This document shows, piece after piece, positions 51,486 to 61,404 of a DNA stretch of 64,000 bases; positions within the stretch are counted from its first letter, which is position 1, and each line of letters opens with the position of its first letter. The stretch covers positions 186,001 to 250,000 of the forward strand of contig CAVSZC010000005.1 of assembly GCA_963732365.1 (NCBI GenBank), given 5' to 3'. Under the pieces are notes generated by a model. The model did no database searches, was not told the origin of the DNA, and saw only the letters and a program-made list of their open reading frames with translations. The stretch is from SR-FBR-E99 sp963732365. GTDB taxonomy: Bacteria > Bacteroidota > Bacteroidia > Bacteroidales > VadinHA17. The position numbers and the translations under genes were made by a program.

Positions 51486-54086
51486 ATGAAACTGCTGAAA
51501 AACATTGTGCTTACAATTGCAGGGGTGTTTTTACTTGGTGTGATATCCCTGACGCTCTATGCATGGCTGAGGCGAGACAGGCTTGCTTCAGCATTTGTGG
51601 AAAAAATCAATGAGACGATCAATACCAGGATATCATACGGCACAATCAGGGTAACAATTTTTGAATCATTCCCTGGCATCACCGTCAGGTTCAGTGACCT
51701 GCTGATTGAACCATCCCCTTACTATAATAAAGCACAATTTGCAGGCGAGGATAATGATACCCTGCTCTTTGCCTCCTCACTGTCACTTACTGCCGCTATA
51801 CCTTCATTGCTCACAGGAACGGTATCAATCCGTTCCATTACTGCCAGGGAAGGAGAGCTGACCCTGCTGAGAGACAGGAGAGGAGATGTAAATTATGAAG
51901 TCTTTTCCAAAGAGTCTGAAGGGGGAAAGAATATAGATCTTAAAAATATAAATATCAAAGAGATAGAGACTGTATGGCACGACAGGAGCTCAAACGCAAG
52001 AATTGAGGGCCTCATCAGTGAGGCGTCTCTCTCAGGTGAAATTTTCAGGACAGGTATATTCCTTAACAGTACACTGGCTGCCTCATTATCATCCCTTGAT
52101 ATTTACGGGATGCACTTTGCCGGCATCCCGGCAGAGGCTTCGGTCAGAATACGCAAGTCAGGGAACTCTCTTTCAATAGCAAAAGGCTCTCTTGATCTCG
52201 GGGGGCTGAGCTTCGAGGTAGGTGGGATGGTAAATTATTCCAATACCAGTCTCGACCTCTCTATCGAAGGGAAGAAGATTGAGGTGGCTTCTCTTGTAAA
52301 GGGGTTGCCCGATAAATGGAGGTTATTGTCCGGAGGGTTCAGTCCATCCGGGATAGTTGACCTCAGATGTAAAATATCCGGACCTTACGGTGATGCAGGC
52401 TCGCCGCGTATCGATCTGGCTTATAGCCTTTCAGGGGGCCGCATGAGCCACACATCGACCGGTTTGGATGTGAACAATCTTTCTTTTTCCGGAGGAATGA
52501 CAACCGGTCAGCCTGGCAGACCGGAGACCTTTCTGCTGTCAGTCGACACTCTGTCTGCAACATACGGGTCTGCCAGGCTGGCAGCAAAATTCAGAATGAG
52601 CAATCCCTCCAGGCCCAATATCTATCTCCTGCTCATCGGTGATATCAACTTCAATGACCTGCGGAAGGTGTTCGGTACAGACTTCATCCGCAACCAGACA
52701 GGATCAGTCAGAGGCAACATTAAGATGTCGGGGGTTCTGCCTGACAGCCTCAGGCATCTTGTCGCTTCACTCCCATCGCTTGACCCTGAGGTATCCCTTA
52801 CATTCAGTGATTTCGGGGCCACATTTGCTGCATCAGGACTCCCCTTCACCAATGTTAACGGCTCTGTCGTCATCAATAAAGACCTGACCGCCAGCAATCT
52901 CAGCTTCACCCTCCTTGATCAGAACTTTCTTGTTAATGCAAGGATGGACAACATCACAGACTGGATTGCGGGTAAAACAAGTCCGCTGATGATATCGGGA
53001 GATGTATCAACCGACAGGTTCGTAACTGCATTCTTCACTGATAACAAGAGTGACAGTGCGGCAGCCGGGAAGAAGCCACTGAATATCTTTCCGCCCGATA
53101 TCACGCTGAACCTGAGAGTCAGGGCCGACAGTATCATCAGCAGAAACTTCAGGGCAGGCAACTTCACCAGTGTGCTGGATTATAAACCCTATATAATTAC
53201 TTTCAGTGATGTAAGGGCAGAAGGGCTGGATGGGCTCCTGACAGGAGAGCTTATGATAGCCAGGCAGAATAACGGTACTCACATTTCAAGGTCACGGCTT
53301 GAGGTGACCGATATTGACCTGAATAAGACCTTCCTGACATTCAATAATTTCGGACAGACATTCATTACCAGCGATAACCTGTTCGGAAGGCTGACAGGAG
53401 ATGTAACCCTTATGGCTCCGCTCAGCAGTAACTTCAGAATTGAAACTCCGTCGCTTGTAGCAGAGGCACACTTATCGATAACGAAAGGACGGCTTGTCAG
53501 CTTTGCCCCTGCTGAGAGCCTCTCCAAATTCCTTGACCTCGATGAACTCAGGGATATTGGTTTTTCAAAGATGGAGAATGATATATTCATCAGGAACAGA
53601 ACAGTTTCGGTGCCTAAAATGCTGATCAACTCGTCAGCAGGAAACTTCACGATATACGGCACACACAGCTTTGACGGAGAGTATATTTACCATATCAGGG
53701 TATTGCTCTCGGAGGTAATGAGCAGGGAAGCGAGGGAACGCAACCGTGATGTCAGTGCCTATGACCAGGTGAAGGTTGACGGCTCAGGCAAGGCGACCAT
53801 CCCGCTCAAGATAGAATACGTAAACGGAGAAACAAAAGTGGGATACGACTTCGGGCAGGCACAGGAAAACATCAAAGAGGACTACGCCGAAGAAAAGCAG
53901 ACGCTGAAGGGGATACTAAATGAGGAATACGGATGGTACCAGGCTGATACAACAAGAAAGACAGTGTCTGACAGCAAGCCAAAATTTTCAATCACATGGG
54001 AAGAGGGCAAGGAAAAGCCTGCTGAGGCCGAGGCTGAGGCTGAGGTTAAGGAGAGCCCGATCAAACTGTTCAGGAAAAAGAAATAG
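51486..54086 (+). CDS. AsmA family protein
   Basis: An 866-residue protein with an N-terminal membrane anchor (IVLTIAGVFLLGVISLTLYA), followed by a long beta-rich AsmA body with repeated strands (GLSFEVGGMVNYSNTSLDLS and similar). The C-terminal 50 residues are charged, with short EAEAEAEV-type repeats. AsmA-like proteins bridge the envelope and are linked with lipid transport to the outer membrane. The 6-base gap to the following kinase gene suggests co-transcription. Confidence 0.82.
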   Translation: MKLLKNIVLTIAGVFLLGVISLTLYAWLRRDRLASAFVEKINETINTRISYGTIRVTIFESFPGITVRFSDLLIEPSPYYNKAQFAGEDNDTLLFASSLSLTAAIPSLLTGTVSIRSITAREGELTLLRDRRGDVNYEVFSKESEGGKNIDLKNINIKEIETVWHDRSSNARIEGLISEASLSGEIFRTGIFLNSTLAASLSSLDIYGMHFAGIPAEASVRIRKSGNSLSIAKGSLDLGGLSFEVGGMVNYSNTSLDLSIEGKKIEVASLVKGLPDKWRLLSGGFSPSGIVDLRCKISGPYGDAGSPRIDLAYSLSGGRMSHTSTGLDVNNLSFSGGMTTGQPGRPETFLLSVDTLSATYGSARLAAKFRMSNPSRPNIYLLLIGDINFNDLRKVFGTDFIRNQTGSVRGNIKMSGVLPDSLRHLVASLPSLDPEVSLTFSDFGATFAASGLPFTNVNGSVVINKDLTASNLSFTLLDQNFLVNARMDNITDWIAGKTSPLMISGDVSTDRFVTAFFTDNKSDSAAAGKKPLNIFPPDITLNLRVRADSIISRNFRAGNFTSVLDYKPYIITFSDVRAEGLDGLLTGELMIARQNNGTHISRSRLEVTDIDLNKTFLTFNNFGQTFITSDNLFGRLTGDVTLMAPLSSNFRIETPSLVAEAHLSITKGRLVSFAPAESLSKFLDLDELRDIGFSKMENDIFIRNRTVSVPKMLINSSAGNFTIYGTHSFDGEYIYHIRVLLSEVMSREARERNRDVSAYDQVKVDGSGKATIPLKIEYVNGETKVGYDFGQAQENIKEDYAEEKQTLKGILNEEYGWYQADTTRKTVSDSKPKFSITWEEGKEKPAEAEAEAEVKESPIKLFRKKK

Positions 54087-54092
54087 TCACTG

Positions 54093-55238
54093 ATGAATAT
54101 CTACCGTAAGAACCTTATATGGAAAGTAGTGCTGCTTGCCGGTGCTGTGCTTATCGGTCTCGGATCATTGATATATACCCGTGACCTGGTTTCAAAGCTC
54201 AAGGAGGAAGAGCGGAAAAAGGCGGAACTGTGGGCTGAGGCACAGAGAAGACTCGTGAGTTCTGAGGATTTTGAGTTTATCTTCCGCATAATTGAGGATA
54301 ACAGCACCGTTCCCGTGATACTTATTGACTACCAGGACAATATAGTCTCACACAGGAATATTCCGGCAGGGATCGCAGAAGACACCACCGCCCTTGTCCG
54401 TGAGCTGAGACGGATGGAAAAGAGGAATGAACCTATACCTGTCGACCTGGGCAACGGCATCTTTCAGTACATATATTACCGCGAGAGCACTCTTCTGAGG
54501 CAGCTGAGGATCTATCCTTACGTCCAGCTCGGCGTCCTGCTCCTTTTCATAGCAGTGGCATACCTGGCCTTCAGTTCCTCATACATGGCAGAACAGAACC
54601 AGGTGTGGGTGGGCCTTTCAAGGGAGACGGCCCACCAGCTTGGCACCCCGGTCTCGTCACTCTCAGCATGGGCAGAGATCATCAGGGGCAGGTACCCGGG
54701 AACAGAAATAGCGGAAGAACTTTCAACCGATGTCGAGAGACTGGGCAGGGTGGCCGAGAGGTTCTCCCTGATAGGGTCACGCCCCAAACTGATACCTGAA
54801 GATCTCTGCGCCCTGGCGGAGAAAACGACAGGGTATCTTCGAAAGCGTATTGCATCAACCGTAGATCTGAATGTAATAAATGAAACAACCGGATGCAGTG
54901 CGGTACCGCACAGTCCTGTTCTTCTTGGGTGGGTCCTCGAGAACCTGGTGAAGAACTCAGTCGATGCCATGATGGGAAGCGGTTCAATCGTCATCAGGCT
55001 GTCAGAGACTGACAAAGAGGCATTTATTGATGTTGAGGATACCGGAAGAGGGATACCGAGAAATCATTTCAAAACCATCTTCAAGCCTGGGTATTCAACA
55101 CGTGAACGGGGATGGGGGCTGGGGCTGTCTCTCTCAAAGAGAATTGTGGAAGAGTATCACAGGGGTAAAATATTTGTCAGACATTCTGAACAGGGCCGGG
55201 GAAGCTGCATGAGAGTGGTACTGAAGAAGCGGAAATAA
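54093..55238 (+). CDS. Membrane sensor histidine kinase
   Basis: A 381-residue kinase with two membrane helices (residues 10-28 and 144-163) flanking a short periplasmic domain. The phospho-acceptor is His181 in AHQLGTPVSSL, a Bacteroidota variant of the H box. The ATP-binding boxes are NLVKNSVDAM, VEDTGRGIP and GWGLGLSLSKR. All boxes look intact. No response regulator is adjacent, so it is an orphan by position. Confidence 0.9.
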   Translation: MNIYRKNLIWKVVLLAGAVLIGLGSLIYTRDLVSKLKEEERKKAELWAEAQRRLVSSEDFEFIFRIIEDNSTVPVILIDYQDNIVSHRNIPAGIAEDTTALVRELRRMEKRNEPIPVDLGNGIFQYIYYRESTLLRQLRIYPYVQLGVLLLFIAVAYLAFSSSYMAEQNQVWVGLSRETAHQLGTPVSSLSAWAEIIRGRYPGTEIAEELSTDVERLGRVAERFSLIGSRPKLIPEDLCALAEKTTGYLRKRIASTVDLNVINETTGCSAVPHSPVLLGWVLENLVKNSVDAMMGSGSIVIRLSETDKEAFIDVEDTGRGIPRNHFKTIFKPGYSTRERGWGLGLSLSKRIVEEYHRGKIFVRHSEQGRGSCMRVVLKKRK

Positions 55239-55256
55239 ACGGACCAGACAGTTGGC

Positions 55257-56525
55257 ATGAAGAGGAATGATATAGAAATAATGGCGCCGGCAGGATCATG
55301 GGAATCGCTCACGGCAGCCTTGCAGGGGGGAGCCGACTCCGTTTACTTCGGGGTAGAACAGCTGAATATGCGCGCCCGCTCCTCAGGCAATTTCACAGTG
55401 GAGGAACTTCATAAGATAGCAGCCGTCTGTTCTGAACGGGGAGTGAAGAGCTATCTGACACTTAATGTCGTTCTTTATGACGATGAGACGGAGATCATGC
55501 GCCGTATAGTCTCCGAAGCCAGGAGGGCCGGCATAACCGCGGTGATCGCCACAGACCAGGCGGCTATAGCAGCTGCCGCCGAAGAGGGGCTGGAGGTGCA
55601 TCTCTCAACCCAGCTCAATATATCAAACAGCGGATCACTGAAGTTCTACTCCAGGTGGGCTGATGTGGTGGTTCTTTCTCGCGAACTCAACCTGCAGCAG
55701 GTCAGAAACATATATGAGACCATCATGCGAGATGATATTCGCGGACCCTCGGGTAATCATGTAAAAATAGAGATGTTTGTTCATGGTGCCCTCTGCATGG
55801 CTGTCTCAGGAAAGTGCTACCTGAGCCTTCATGAGCACAATGCCTCGGCTAACAGGGGTAACTGTTATCAGACGTGCCGCAAGGGATATATCGTCACCGA
55901 TAAGGAGTCAGGCTACGAACTGGAGATTGATAATGAATACATAATGTCGCCCAAAGACCTGTGTACGATCGGGTTCCTTGACCAGATCATAGACGCAGGT
56001 GCCAGGGTACTGAAGATAGAGGGGCGGGCGAGATCAGCCGAATATGTAAAAACTGTCACCGCATGTTATTCTGAAGCTGTTGAGGCCGTTGCCGACGGAA
56101 CCTACGGAGCGGTGAGGGTCATGGGATGGACAGAAAGACTTTCCGAAGTCTTCAACCGGGGCTTCTGGGACGGCTATTACCTTGGCCAGCGGCTGGGAGA
56201 ATGGAGTACAACCTATGGCTCTGCTGCAACAAAAAGAAAAATATATCTCGGGAAGGTAACCAACTACTTCAGCAGGCTGAAGGTGGCTGAGATCAAACTT
56301 GAAACGGGTGACCTGAGCACAGGTGATACTATTCTCTTCACCGGGCCAACCACAGGCACGGTTGAGCTCACTGTGGGGGAGCTGAGAGATGAAGCCACAA
56401 ATCCGGCTGAAAAGGCTGAAAAAGGTACTTTGTGCTCAGTGCACATTCCGGATCTGGTCAGGAGATCTGACAAGGTTTTCAAGTGGGTCGATGCCTCGTC
56501 GATAAAAAGAGAGAGGATCAGCTGA
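55257..56525 (+). CDS. Peptidase U32 family protein (TrhP/RlhA-like RNA hydroxylation enzyme)
   Basis: A 422-residue protein with the U32 opening IMAPAGSWESLTAALQGGAD and the motif HGALCMAVSGKCYLSL, then NRGNCYQTCRKGY, which together hold the cysteines that bind the iron-sulfur cluster in RlhA/TrhP. Members of this family hydroxylate C2501 of 23S rRNA or U34 of tRNA using prephenate rather than acting as peptidases. The stop overlaps that of the convergent mnmH gene by 8 bases. The exact RNA target cannot be told from sequence. Confidence 0.85.
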   Translation: MKRNDIEIMAPAGSWESLTAALQGGADSVYFGVEQLNMRARSSGNFTVEELHKIAAVCSERGVKSYLTLNVVLYDDETEIMRRIVSEARRAGITAVIATDQAAIAAAAEEGLEVHLSTQLNISNSGSLKFYSRWADVVVLSRELNLQQVRNIYETIMRDDIRGPSGNHVKIEMFVHGALCMAVSGKCYLSLHEHNASANRGNCYQTCRKGYIVTDKESGYELEIDNEYIMSPKDLCTIGFLDQIIDAGARVLKIEGRARSAEYVKTVTACYSEAVEAVADGTYGAVRVMGWTERLSEVFNRGFWDGYYLGQRLGEWSTTYGSAATKRKIYLGKVTNYFSRLKVAEIKLETGDLSTGDTILFTGPTTGTVELTVGELRDEATNPAEKAEKGTLCSVHIPDLVRRSDKVFKWVDASSIKRERIS

Positions 56526-57555
56526 GGCTCGCGGCTGCCTCCCTGACCCTGGCGGTGTTAACTGAAATATCATCAGTGTCGGTATGAACATATATCACCT
56601 GGCCAGCTGCCCTCTTTGATAGTCCGTAGTTGTATGACTTGTCGTAGTACTCCAGCGTAACCCTGATTGCCGCCGGGAAGTCTCCGCTTCGTACGGCATC
56701 AAGTGCCAGCTTTGTTTTATCGCCGCCCAGTCTCTTTGATATCTTCATGACAGAAGCGATGATCTGCTCCGCGGGAAAGGAGGCATACTCCTGCACCAGC
56801 CTCGGGAGCCTGGTGTCGATGCTCATCATCAGTGCTATCACCGGGGCAGCCTGCATCCGGCTGAAGAAATTGTCAGGCATGAATACCGTTCCTATGTTTC
56901 TGCTTTCGTCTTCGAGCCATACCGGATCATCATGACGCTTAGCCCTCAGGTCATCAAAGAGCATATTGGCGAAGTGCTCCGAAGAGGGCTGGGGTGACTG
57001 TCCCAGCGCGCCGAAAGCCGAGCCCCTGTGTGACGCCAGTCCCTCCAGGTCGGTAACCTGCTCGCCTGATGATGACAGGCTTCTTAGTATATGTGTCTTA
57101 CCGCTGCCGGTAAGACCGCCCAGAATTATATATTTTCTTTCCCTTCCAAGGTCATCAAGGATATGATTCCTGTATGCCTTATAGCCTCCCCTGAGTAGCA
57201 TGCAGCTTGTACCGCCAAGCGAAAATAGCCACGCCATTGCTTCCGAGCGCATGCCACCTCTCCAGCAGTATAGTCTCAAGGGTCCATTGCCTGCCAGACT
57301 GAGAGCCTTCAATAGCTTTGCAGACATCTCCGGCGCTGCAAGGTCTATACCACGCAAAACAGCCTTAAGGTTACCCTCAGCCTTGTAAAGTGTTCCTACC
57401 TCCGCCCTCTGCCTGTCATCAAACAGAGGTATATTGATCGCACCGGGAATATGTCCGTAAGCATACTCACCCGGTGATCTGACATCTATGACAGGTGCAG
57501 ATATTTCCGGGCCAAGAAATTCACCGGGAGAGAGTCGATTTATCACGCCGGACAT
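56518..57555 (-). CDS. mnmH: tRNA 2-selenouridine synthase (MnmH/SelU)
   Basis: A 345-residue protein from MSGVINRLSPGEFLGPEISA. The N-terminal rhodanese domain (residues 10-135) keeps its catalytic Cys in LYCWRGGMRSEAM; the second half has the P-loop GGLTGSGKTHIL. It replaces sulfur with selenium at U34 of Lys, Glu and Gln tRNAs, through geranylation. Selenophosphate synthetase SelD is needed but is not in this window. The start is two bases from the stop of the upstream pseudokinase gene. The rhodanese Cys is intact here, unlike in the sulfur operon protein. Confidence 0.92.
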   Translation of the reverse strand: MSGVINRLSPGEFLGPEISAPVIDVRSPGEYAYGHIPGAINIPLFDDRQRAEVGTLYKAEGNLKAVLRGIDLAAPEMSAKLLKALSLAGNGPLRLYCWRGGMRSEAMAWLFSLGGTSCMLLRGGYKAYRNHILDDLGRERKYIILGGLTGSGKTHILRSLSSSGEQVTDLEGLASHRGSAFGALGQSPQPSSEHFANMLFDDLRAKRHDDPVWLEDESRNIGTVFMPDNFFSRMQAAPVIALMMSIDTRLPRLVQEYASFPAEQIIASVMKISKRLGGDKTKLALDAVRSGDFPAAIRVTLEYYDKSYNYGLSKRAAGQVIYVHTDTDDISVNTARVREAAASLS

Positions 57556-57556
57556 A

Positions 57557-60373
57557 TTATTCCAACTTAAGGTACTTTGCAAGTACACGCCTGAGATCCT
57601 CCACTGCTGCCGGTTTGACAAGAACCTCCCTCATGCCGGTCTGCTTTGCCTTTTCATGCGTTTCAGGCAAAGTGTCGGCAGAGAGGGCTACAATAATTGC
57701 GTCCCTGTCAAAATCAAGCATCATTCGTGCTGCTTCAAAGCCATCAATCTCCGGCATTATAAGGTCCATGAGAACGAGGTCGTATTGCTTTTCCTTGGTC
57801 ATCGCCAAAGCTTCAGCACCCCCGGCGGCAAATTCAGCTTTTACGCCAAGAACCTTCAATAATGATCCTACCACCTTTCTGTTAAGGAAATTGTCATCAA
57901 CAACGAGAACCACGGGAGAAGAAGCCTTTATCAGGGCTGATCTGTCTTTTCCGGTTTTGAGATACGGAAAATGGTTCTTTAATATGTTCAGCAGATCCTC
58001 GCTGGCAAAAGGTTTGACAAGGAGGTGGTCAATACCCATATCCACACATCTTGCATAGTGCCCCTTCGGGTCTTTAGATGTGAACATCAGTATAATGAAT
58101 TCGCCTGTCAGCCCTGCATCCAGAAGCGCTTTCCCGGCCTCAAAACCATCCGCCTCCGGCTCGTCAAAGAGAATCAGAAGGATATATTTTTCGGCCGAAC
58201 TGTTAACGTTGGTTTTTATCTGTGAGATGGTCTGCTTCTGGAAGCTGGTCACAGATACGGGCAGACCAAGGCGGTGTATTATGCCCAGGAAATCGTCGTC
58301 ACGTCCCTGAGAGCCTGTAATTGCCAGTGTCCTTATAGCGCTTAAGGTCGTATAAGGTTTAAGATCAATCTTCTTGTCGATCTTTTCATTCAGATGAACA
58401 TTTATTGAGAACGTGACCTTCAGCCCCTTTTCCTGACCTGAGGCATCCCTGACTGCCGGGCTCTCTGCAATAAGCTTTCCCCCCATGAGCTCTGTAAGCT
58501 GCCTTGCCAGCACCGGTCCAAGTTTCAGGTCTTCAGCCCATTCAGACCTTTCGGACAGACTTGCTATGTAGTCGCCGAACAGTTTTTTTGTCTCAGCCCT
58601 GGAGTAGATCTTCCCGGTATCGGTTATTGAAAAAATGAGGGTATACTGGTTTCCGTCCGACTCACTGACGCTGCAGCTAAGGCTTATCTGACCTGCCTGT
58701 GTGCCTGAAAGGGAATTATAGAGCAGGTTGGTAATGACCTGGCGAAGCCGGTATGGGTCACCAATCAGATTATCCGGCACTTCAGGATCAACATTCGATT
58801 CAAACCTTACCATTGTGTCGGGGTTCTCGCGTTTAACCAGGCTGATGCAATAAGAGACCTCATCTCTCAGCCTGAAGGGTATTTCATCAAGAATCATTTT
58901 GCCGGTCTCAAATTTGGAGACGTCAAAAATATCATTGACAATGGTGATAAGCAGGTCTGCGGAACGTCTTAACAGAACGGCAATCTCTTTATATTCCTCC
59001 GGAAGGTCAGACCGTGAAAGCATTTCCGTCATCCCCACGATGCCATTAAGGGGCGTTCTTATCTCAAAGCTCATTCGTGCCAGGAGTTCAGACTTGGCTA
59101 TGTTCGCCTCAGCCTCCTGCTTGCGTGCAGACTCCAGGGTTGTTACATCGATAAATACCTCGAGAGTTGCCTCTTCTCCCTTGAAGACAATGGGAATGTC
59201 GTTACGGAACACAATCCTGTCTCCATTTTCGCCGCTCAGTCTGATTATTCTGCCCTGTCCGAACTGTCCTGATAAATCGCTTATATAGTCGTTTCGTGAA
59301 AGATCAGGAACCAGCATTCCCTTCATCTGTTCTTCCGTTTCATAAGAAAAGAGGGTTGCGGCCTGTCTGTTTGCACGCAGGATCTCCCGGCTGGTGTTGT
59401 ACACAATTATGCCGACCGGCATCTGGTCAATGATTGATATAAGCGTTGTTTCAGAGTCCCTTGCTTCGCTTAACTGCTTCTTCTGCCTGCTGAAGTGAGA
59501 CCTGAAGAGGTTTATTATAAACAATATGACCAAAATGGTTGCCACGCCCATTATGACGGCATTTCTGATAATATACTTCTGGAAGAAGTCTGTCGGGGCA
59601 GAGAACACGATCCCGTAATCAATCCCGATGATGTTAATCGGATAGTAGGCAGATATTATCTCGTTCGATATGCCGCCGGCGTGCATGGAGTGCACCACCC
59701 TTCCCGAGATACCTTCATTGAGATCCTGGGTTATCTTTCTTATTTCAGAATACCGGGCTTCTCCGTCATGGTTATCAAACACCACGCTTCCGGAATCGTT
59801 CACCACCCATTGCCACTGGCTTTGCTCAAGATTATATTTTGTAAAAACAGTTGAAAAGTACCTCTCAAAATCAATCGAAATGACAAAGTTGCCCATCACC
59901 TGGCCATCCTTTATTACGGGAAGATAATACTTGTATTTGCCCCGCTCGTTCTCAAGGGTCTCAGATGTATAAATACGCGGCAGGCTCTGTGCGCGGTATG
60001 AACCGTCAAGCCATGAGTTCCGTTCTTCATCCTTGAAGAGAGTGTAAACGTCTCCGGCATTGTTGTAAAGCATTATCCCTACTATAATCTCCTCATATCT
60101 CGAGTAGTATAGCTTGATCTTGCCTTTTGCCCGCTCATTTACCTGATCATCAGAAAAAAAGAGGGAAATATCATCCGAGAAATTTATTTCCGTCAGGTCG
60201 CTGACGATATACATGCTTGTGTTGTCAATATCAGATCCTACTATCCTTGCCTGCCTGTCAAGAAGCTTTACTGAGTATTCAATCTGGTTCTTATACAAAC
60301 TGTTATAGAAAACCAGATTTATGAGCATAATCAGCAGGAAGGCTGAATATGCAATTATGGTAATCTTCTTCAT
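57557..60373 (-). CDS. Hybrid histidine pseudokinase with sensor, PAS and two receiver-type domains
   Basis: A 938-residue protein: helices near 4-24 and 268-290 bracket a dCache-like periplasmic sensor (25-265), a PAS domain (about 305-415), a HisKA/ATPase region (425-660), a degenerate receiver (675-805) and an intact receiver (820-935). The H box is MSFEIRTPLNG, with Phe436 replacing His (codon TTT, 59066-59068). The N box NLLYNSLSG is present, but G1 reads DTGKIY and G2 DLKLGPVL. The first receiver keeps Asp737 in LFDEPEADGFE but lacks the acidic pair; the second has VVDDN (826-827), Asp870 and Lys920. Signal output without autophosphorylation is inferred. Confidence 0.85.
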   Translation of the reverse strand: MKKITIIAYSAFLLIMLINLVFYNSLYKNQIEYSVKLLDRQARIVGSDIDNTSMYIVSDLTEINFSDDISLFFSDDQVNERAKGKIKLYYSRYEEIIVGIMLYNNAGDVYTLFKDEERNSWLDGSYRAQSLPRIYTSETLENERGKYKYYLPVIKDGQVMGNFVISIDFERYFSTVFTKYNLEQSQWQWVVNDSGSVVFDNHDGEARYSEIRKITQDLNEGISGRVVHSMHAGGISNEIISAYYPINIIGIDYGIVFSAPTDFFQKYIIRNAVIMGVATILVILFIINLFRSHFSRQKKQLSEARDSETTLISIIDQMPVGIIVYNTSREILRANRQAATLFSYETEEQMKGMLVPDLSRNDYISDLSGQFGQGRIIRLSGENGDRIVFRNDIPIVFKGEEATLEVFIDVTTLESARKQEAEANIAKSELLARMSFEIRTPLNGIVGMTEMLSRSDLPEEYKEIAVLLRRSADLLITIVNDIFDVSKFETGKMILDEIPFRLRDEVSYCISLVKRENPDTMVRFESNVDPEVPDNLIGDPYRLRQVITNLLYNSLSGTQAGQISLSCSVSESDGNQYTLIFSITDTGKIYSRAETKKLFGDYIASLSERSEWAEDLKLGPVLARQLTELMGGKLIAESPAVRDASGQEKGLKVTFSINVHLNEKIDKKIDLKPYTTLSAIRTLAITGSQGRDDDFLGIIHRLGLPVSVTSFQKQTISQIKTNVNSSAEKYILLILFDEPEADGFEAGKALLDAGLTGEFIILMFTSKDPKGHYARCVDMGIDHLLVKPFASEDLLNILKNHFPYLKTGKDRSALIKASSPVVLVVDDNFLNRKVVGSLLKVLGVKAEFAAGGAEALAMTKEKQYDLVLMDLIMPEIDGFEAARMMLDFDRDAIIVALSADTLPETHEKAKQTGMREVLVKPAAVEDLRRVLAKYLKLE

Positions 60374-60404
60374 TGCGGGCTTATTTGTGCTGTAAAAGTA
60401 AGGA

Positions 60405-61328
60405 TTATCTGTATTTAGGGTTCTCTCCGAGCATCATGCTTACATAGCTTCTGTATCTCCACTGTTCTATTTCGCCGGATGCCACAGCTGAACGAACTGC
60501 GCAGTCCGGCTCACTCAGATGCCTGCAGTTGTAGAAACGGCATCCGGATGATAACCTGAATATCTCTGGGAAGAAATGATAGATCTCATTACGGTCGAAG
60601 TCTATCACTCCGAAGCCTCTTATTCCGGGAGTGTCTATGACAAATCCCCCTCCCGGCAGCGGGTGCATCTCAGGGAAGGTTGTCACATGCTTTCCCTGCT
60701 CATGAAATTCTGATATATCCTCTGTCTTGAGCGAGAGCTCCGGGTTCAGCCTGTTCAGCAACGAGCTCTTTCCCACTCCGGAATTGCCCGAGATAAGGGT
60801 AACCTTTCCCTTAAGTGCCTCTTCTATCTGATCAATGTTTTTATCCTGCGTCACGGAAATAATGTACCCCGGATAACCCACTTTCTCATACACACTCTTA
60901 ACTCTCAGGGCGGCAGCCATCTCGTCTGTTCCGTAAAGGTCTGATTTATTTATTACCAGGCTGACCGGGATCCTGTACGCTTCTGCTGATGCCAGGAACC
61001 TGTCAATGAACTCAACAGGTGTAGAGGGCATCTTGATTGTAACCATAAGAAATGCCTGGTCAATGTTCGCGGCTATTATCTGGGACTCTTTTGAAAGATT
61101 TGATGCTCTGCGTATTATATAGTTGCGCCGCGGTGTAAGTGCGCATATGACCTCGTCATGTTCATCAATTGTCACACGGTCGCCCACGGCAACAGGATTT
61201 GTGGTCCGGATGCCCCTGATCCTGAACCGCCCCTTAATCGAACACTCATGAACAGTGCCGGAATCATCAAGTACCCTGTAGCGGCTTCCTGTCGACTTGA
61301 TAACTGTTCCCTGTCTCAAATACCTCAC
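60405..61328 (-). CDS. rsgA: Small ribosomal subunit biogenesis GTPase RsgA
   Basis: A 307-residue circularly permuted GTPase that helps 30S subunit maturation. An N-terminal OB fold (residues 1-70) precedes the G domain with NKSDL (G4), GNSGVGKSSLLNRL (G1) and DTPGIRGFG (G3), in permuted order. The C-terminal zinc site is CRFYNCRHLSEPDC. The start is a GTG; no ATG fits the family length. A -7-like TATTTTTG lies just upstream, overlapping the terminator of the phosphofructokinase gene. Confidence 0.94.
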   Translation of the reverse strand: MRYLRQGTVIKSTGSRYRVLDDSGTVHECSIKGRFRIRGIRTTNPVAVGDRVTIDEHDEVICALTPRRNYIIRRASNLSKESQIIAANIDQAFLMVTIKMPSTPVEFIDRFLASAEAYRIPVSLVINKSDLYGTDEMAAALRVKSVYEKVGYPGYIISVTQDKNIDQIEEALKGKVTLISGNSGVGKSSLLNRLNPELSLKTEDISEFHEQGKHVTTFPEMHPLPGGGFVIDTPGIRGFGVIDFDRNEIYHFFPEIFRLSSGCRFYNCRHLSEPDCAVRSAVASGEIEQWRYRSYVSMMLGENPKYR

Positions 61329-61336
61329 ATTTAGGA

Positions 61337-61377
61337 CAAAAATAAAAAAAGTGATGTCAGAAATGCCCCGACACCAC
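61337..61377 (-). terminator. Rho-independent terminator after the phosphofructokinase gene, overlapping an rsgA -7-like element
   Basis: On the minus strand the stem GTGGTGTC/GACATCAC (one G-U pair) is followed by TTTTTTTATTTTTG. The last eight bases, TATTTTTG, also match the -7 promoter element for rsgA, 9 bases before its start. Promoter or coincidence cannot be decided here. Confidence 0.6.
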
Positions 61378-61404
61378 CTCTTTTCCTATACTTATCCGTT
61401 TTTT

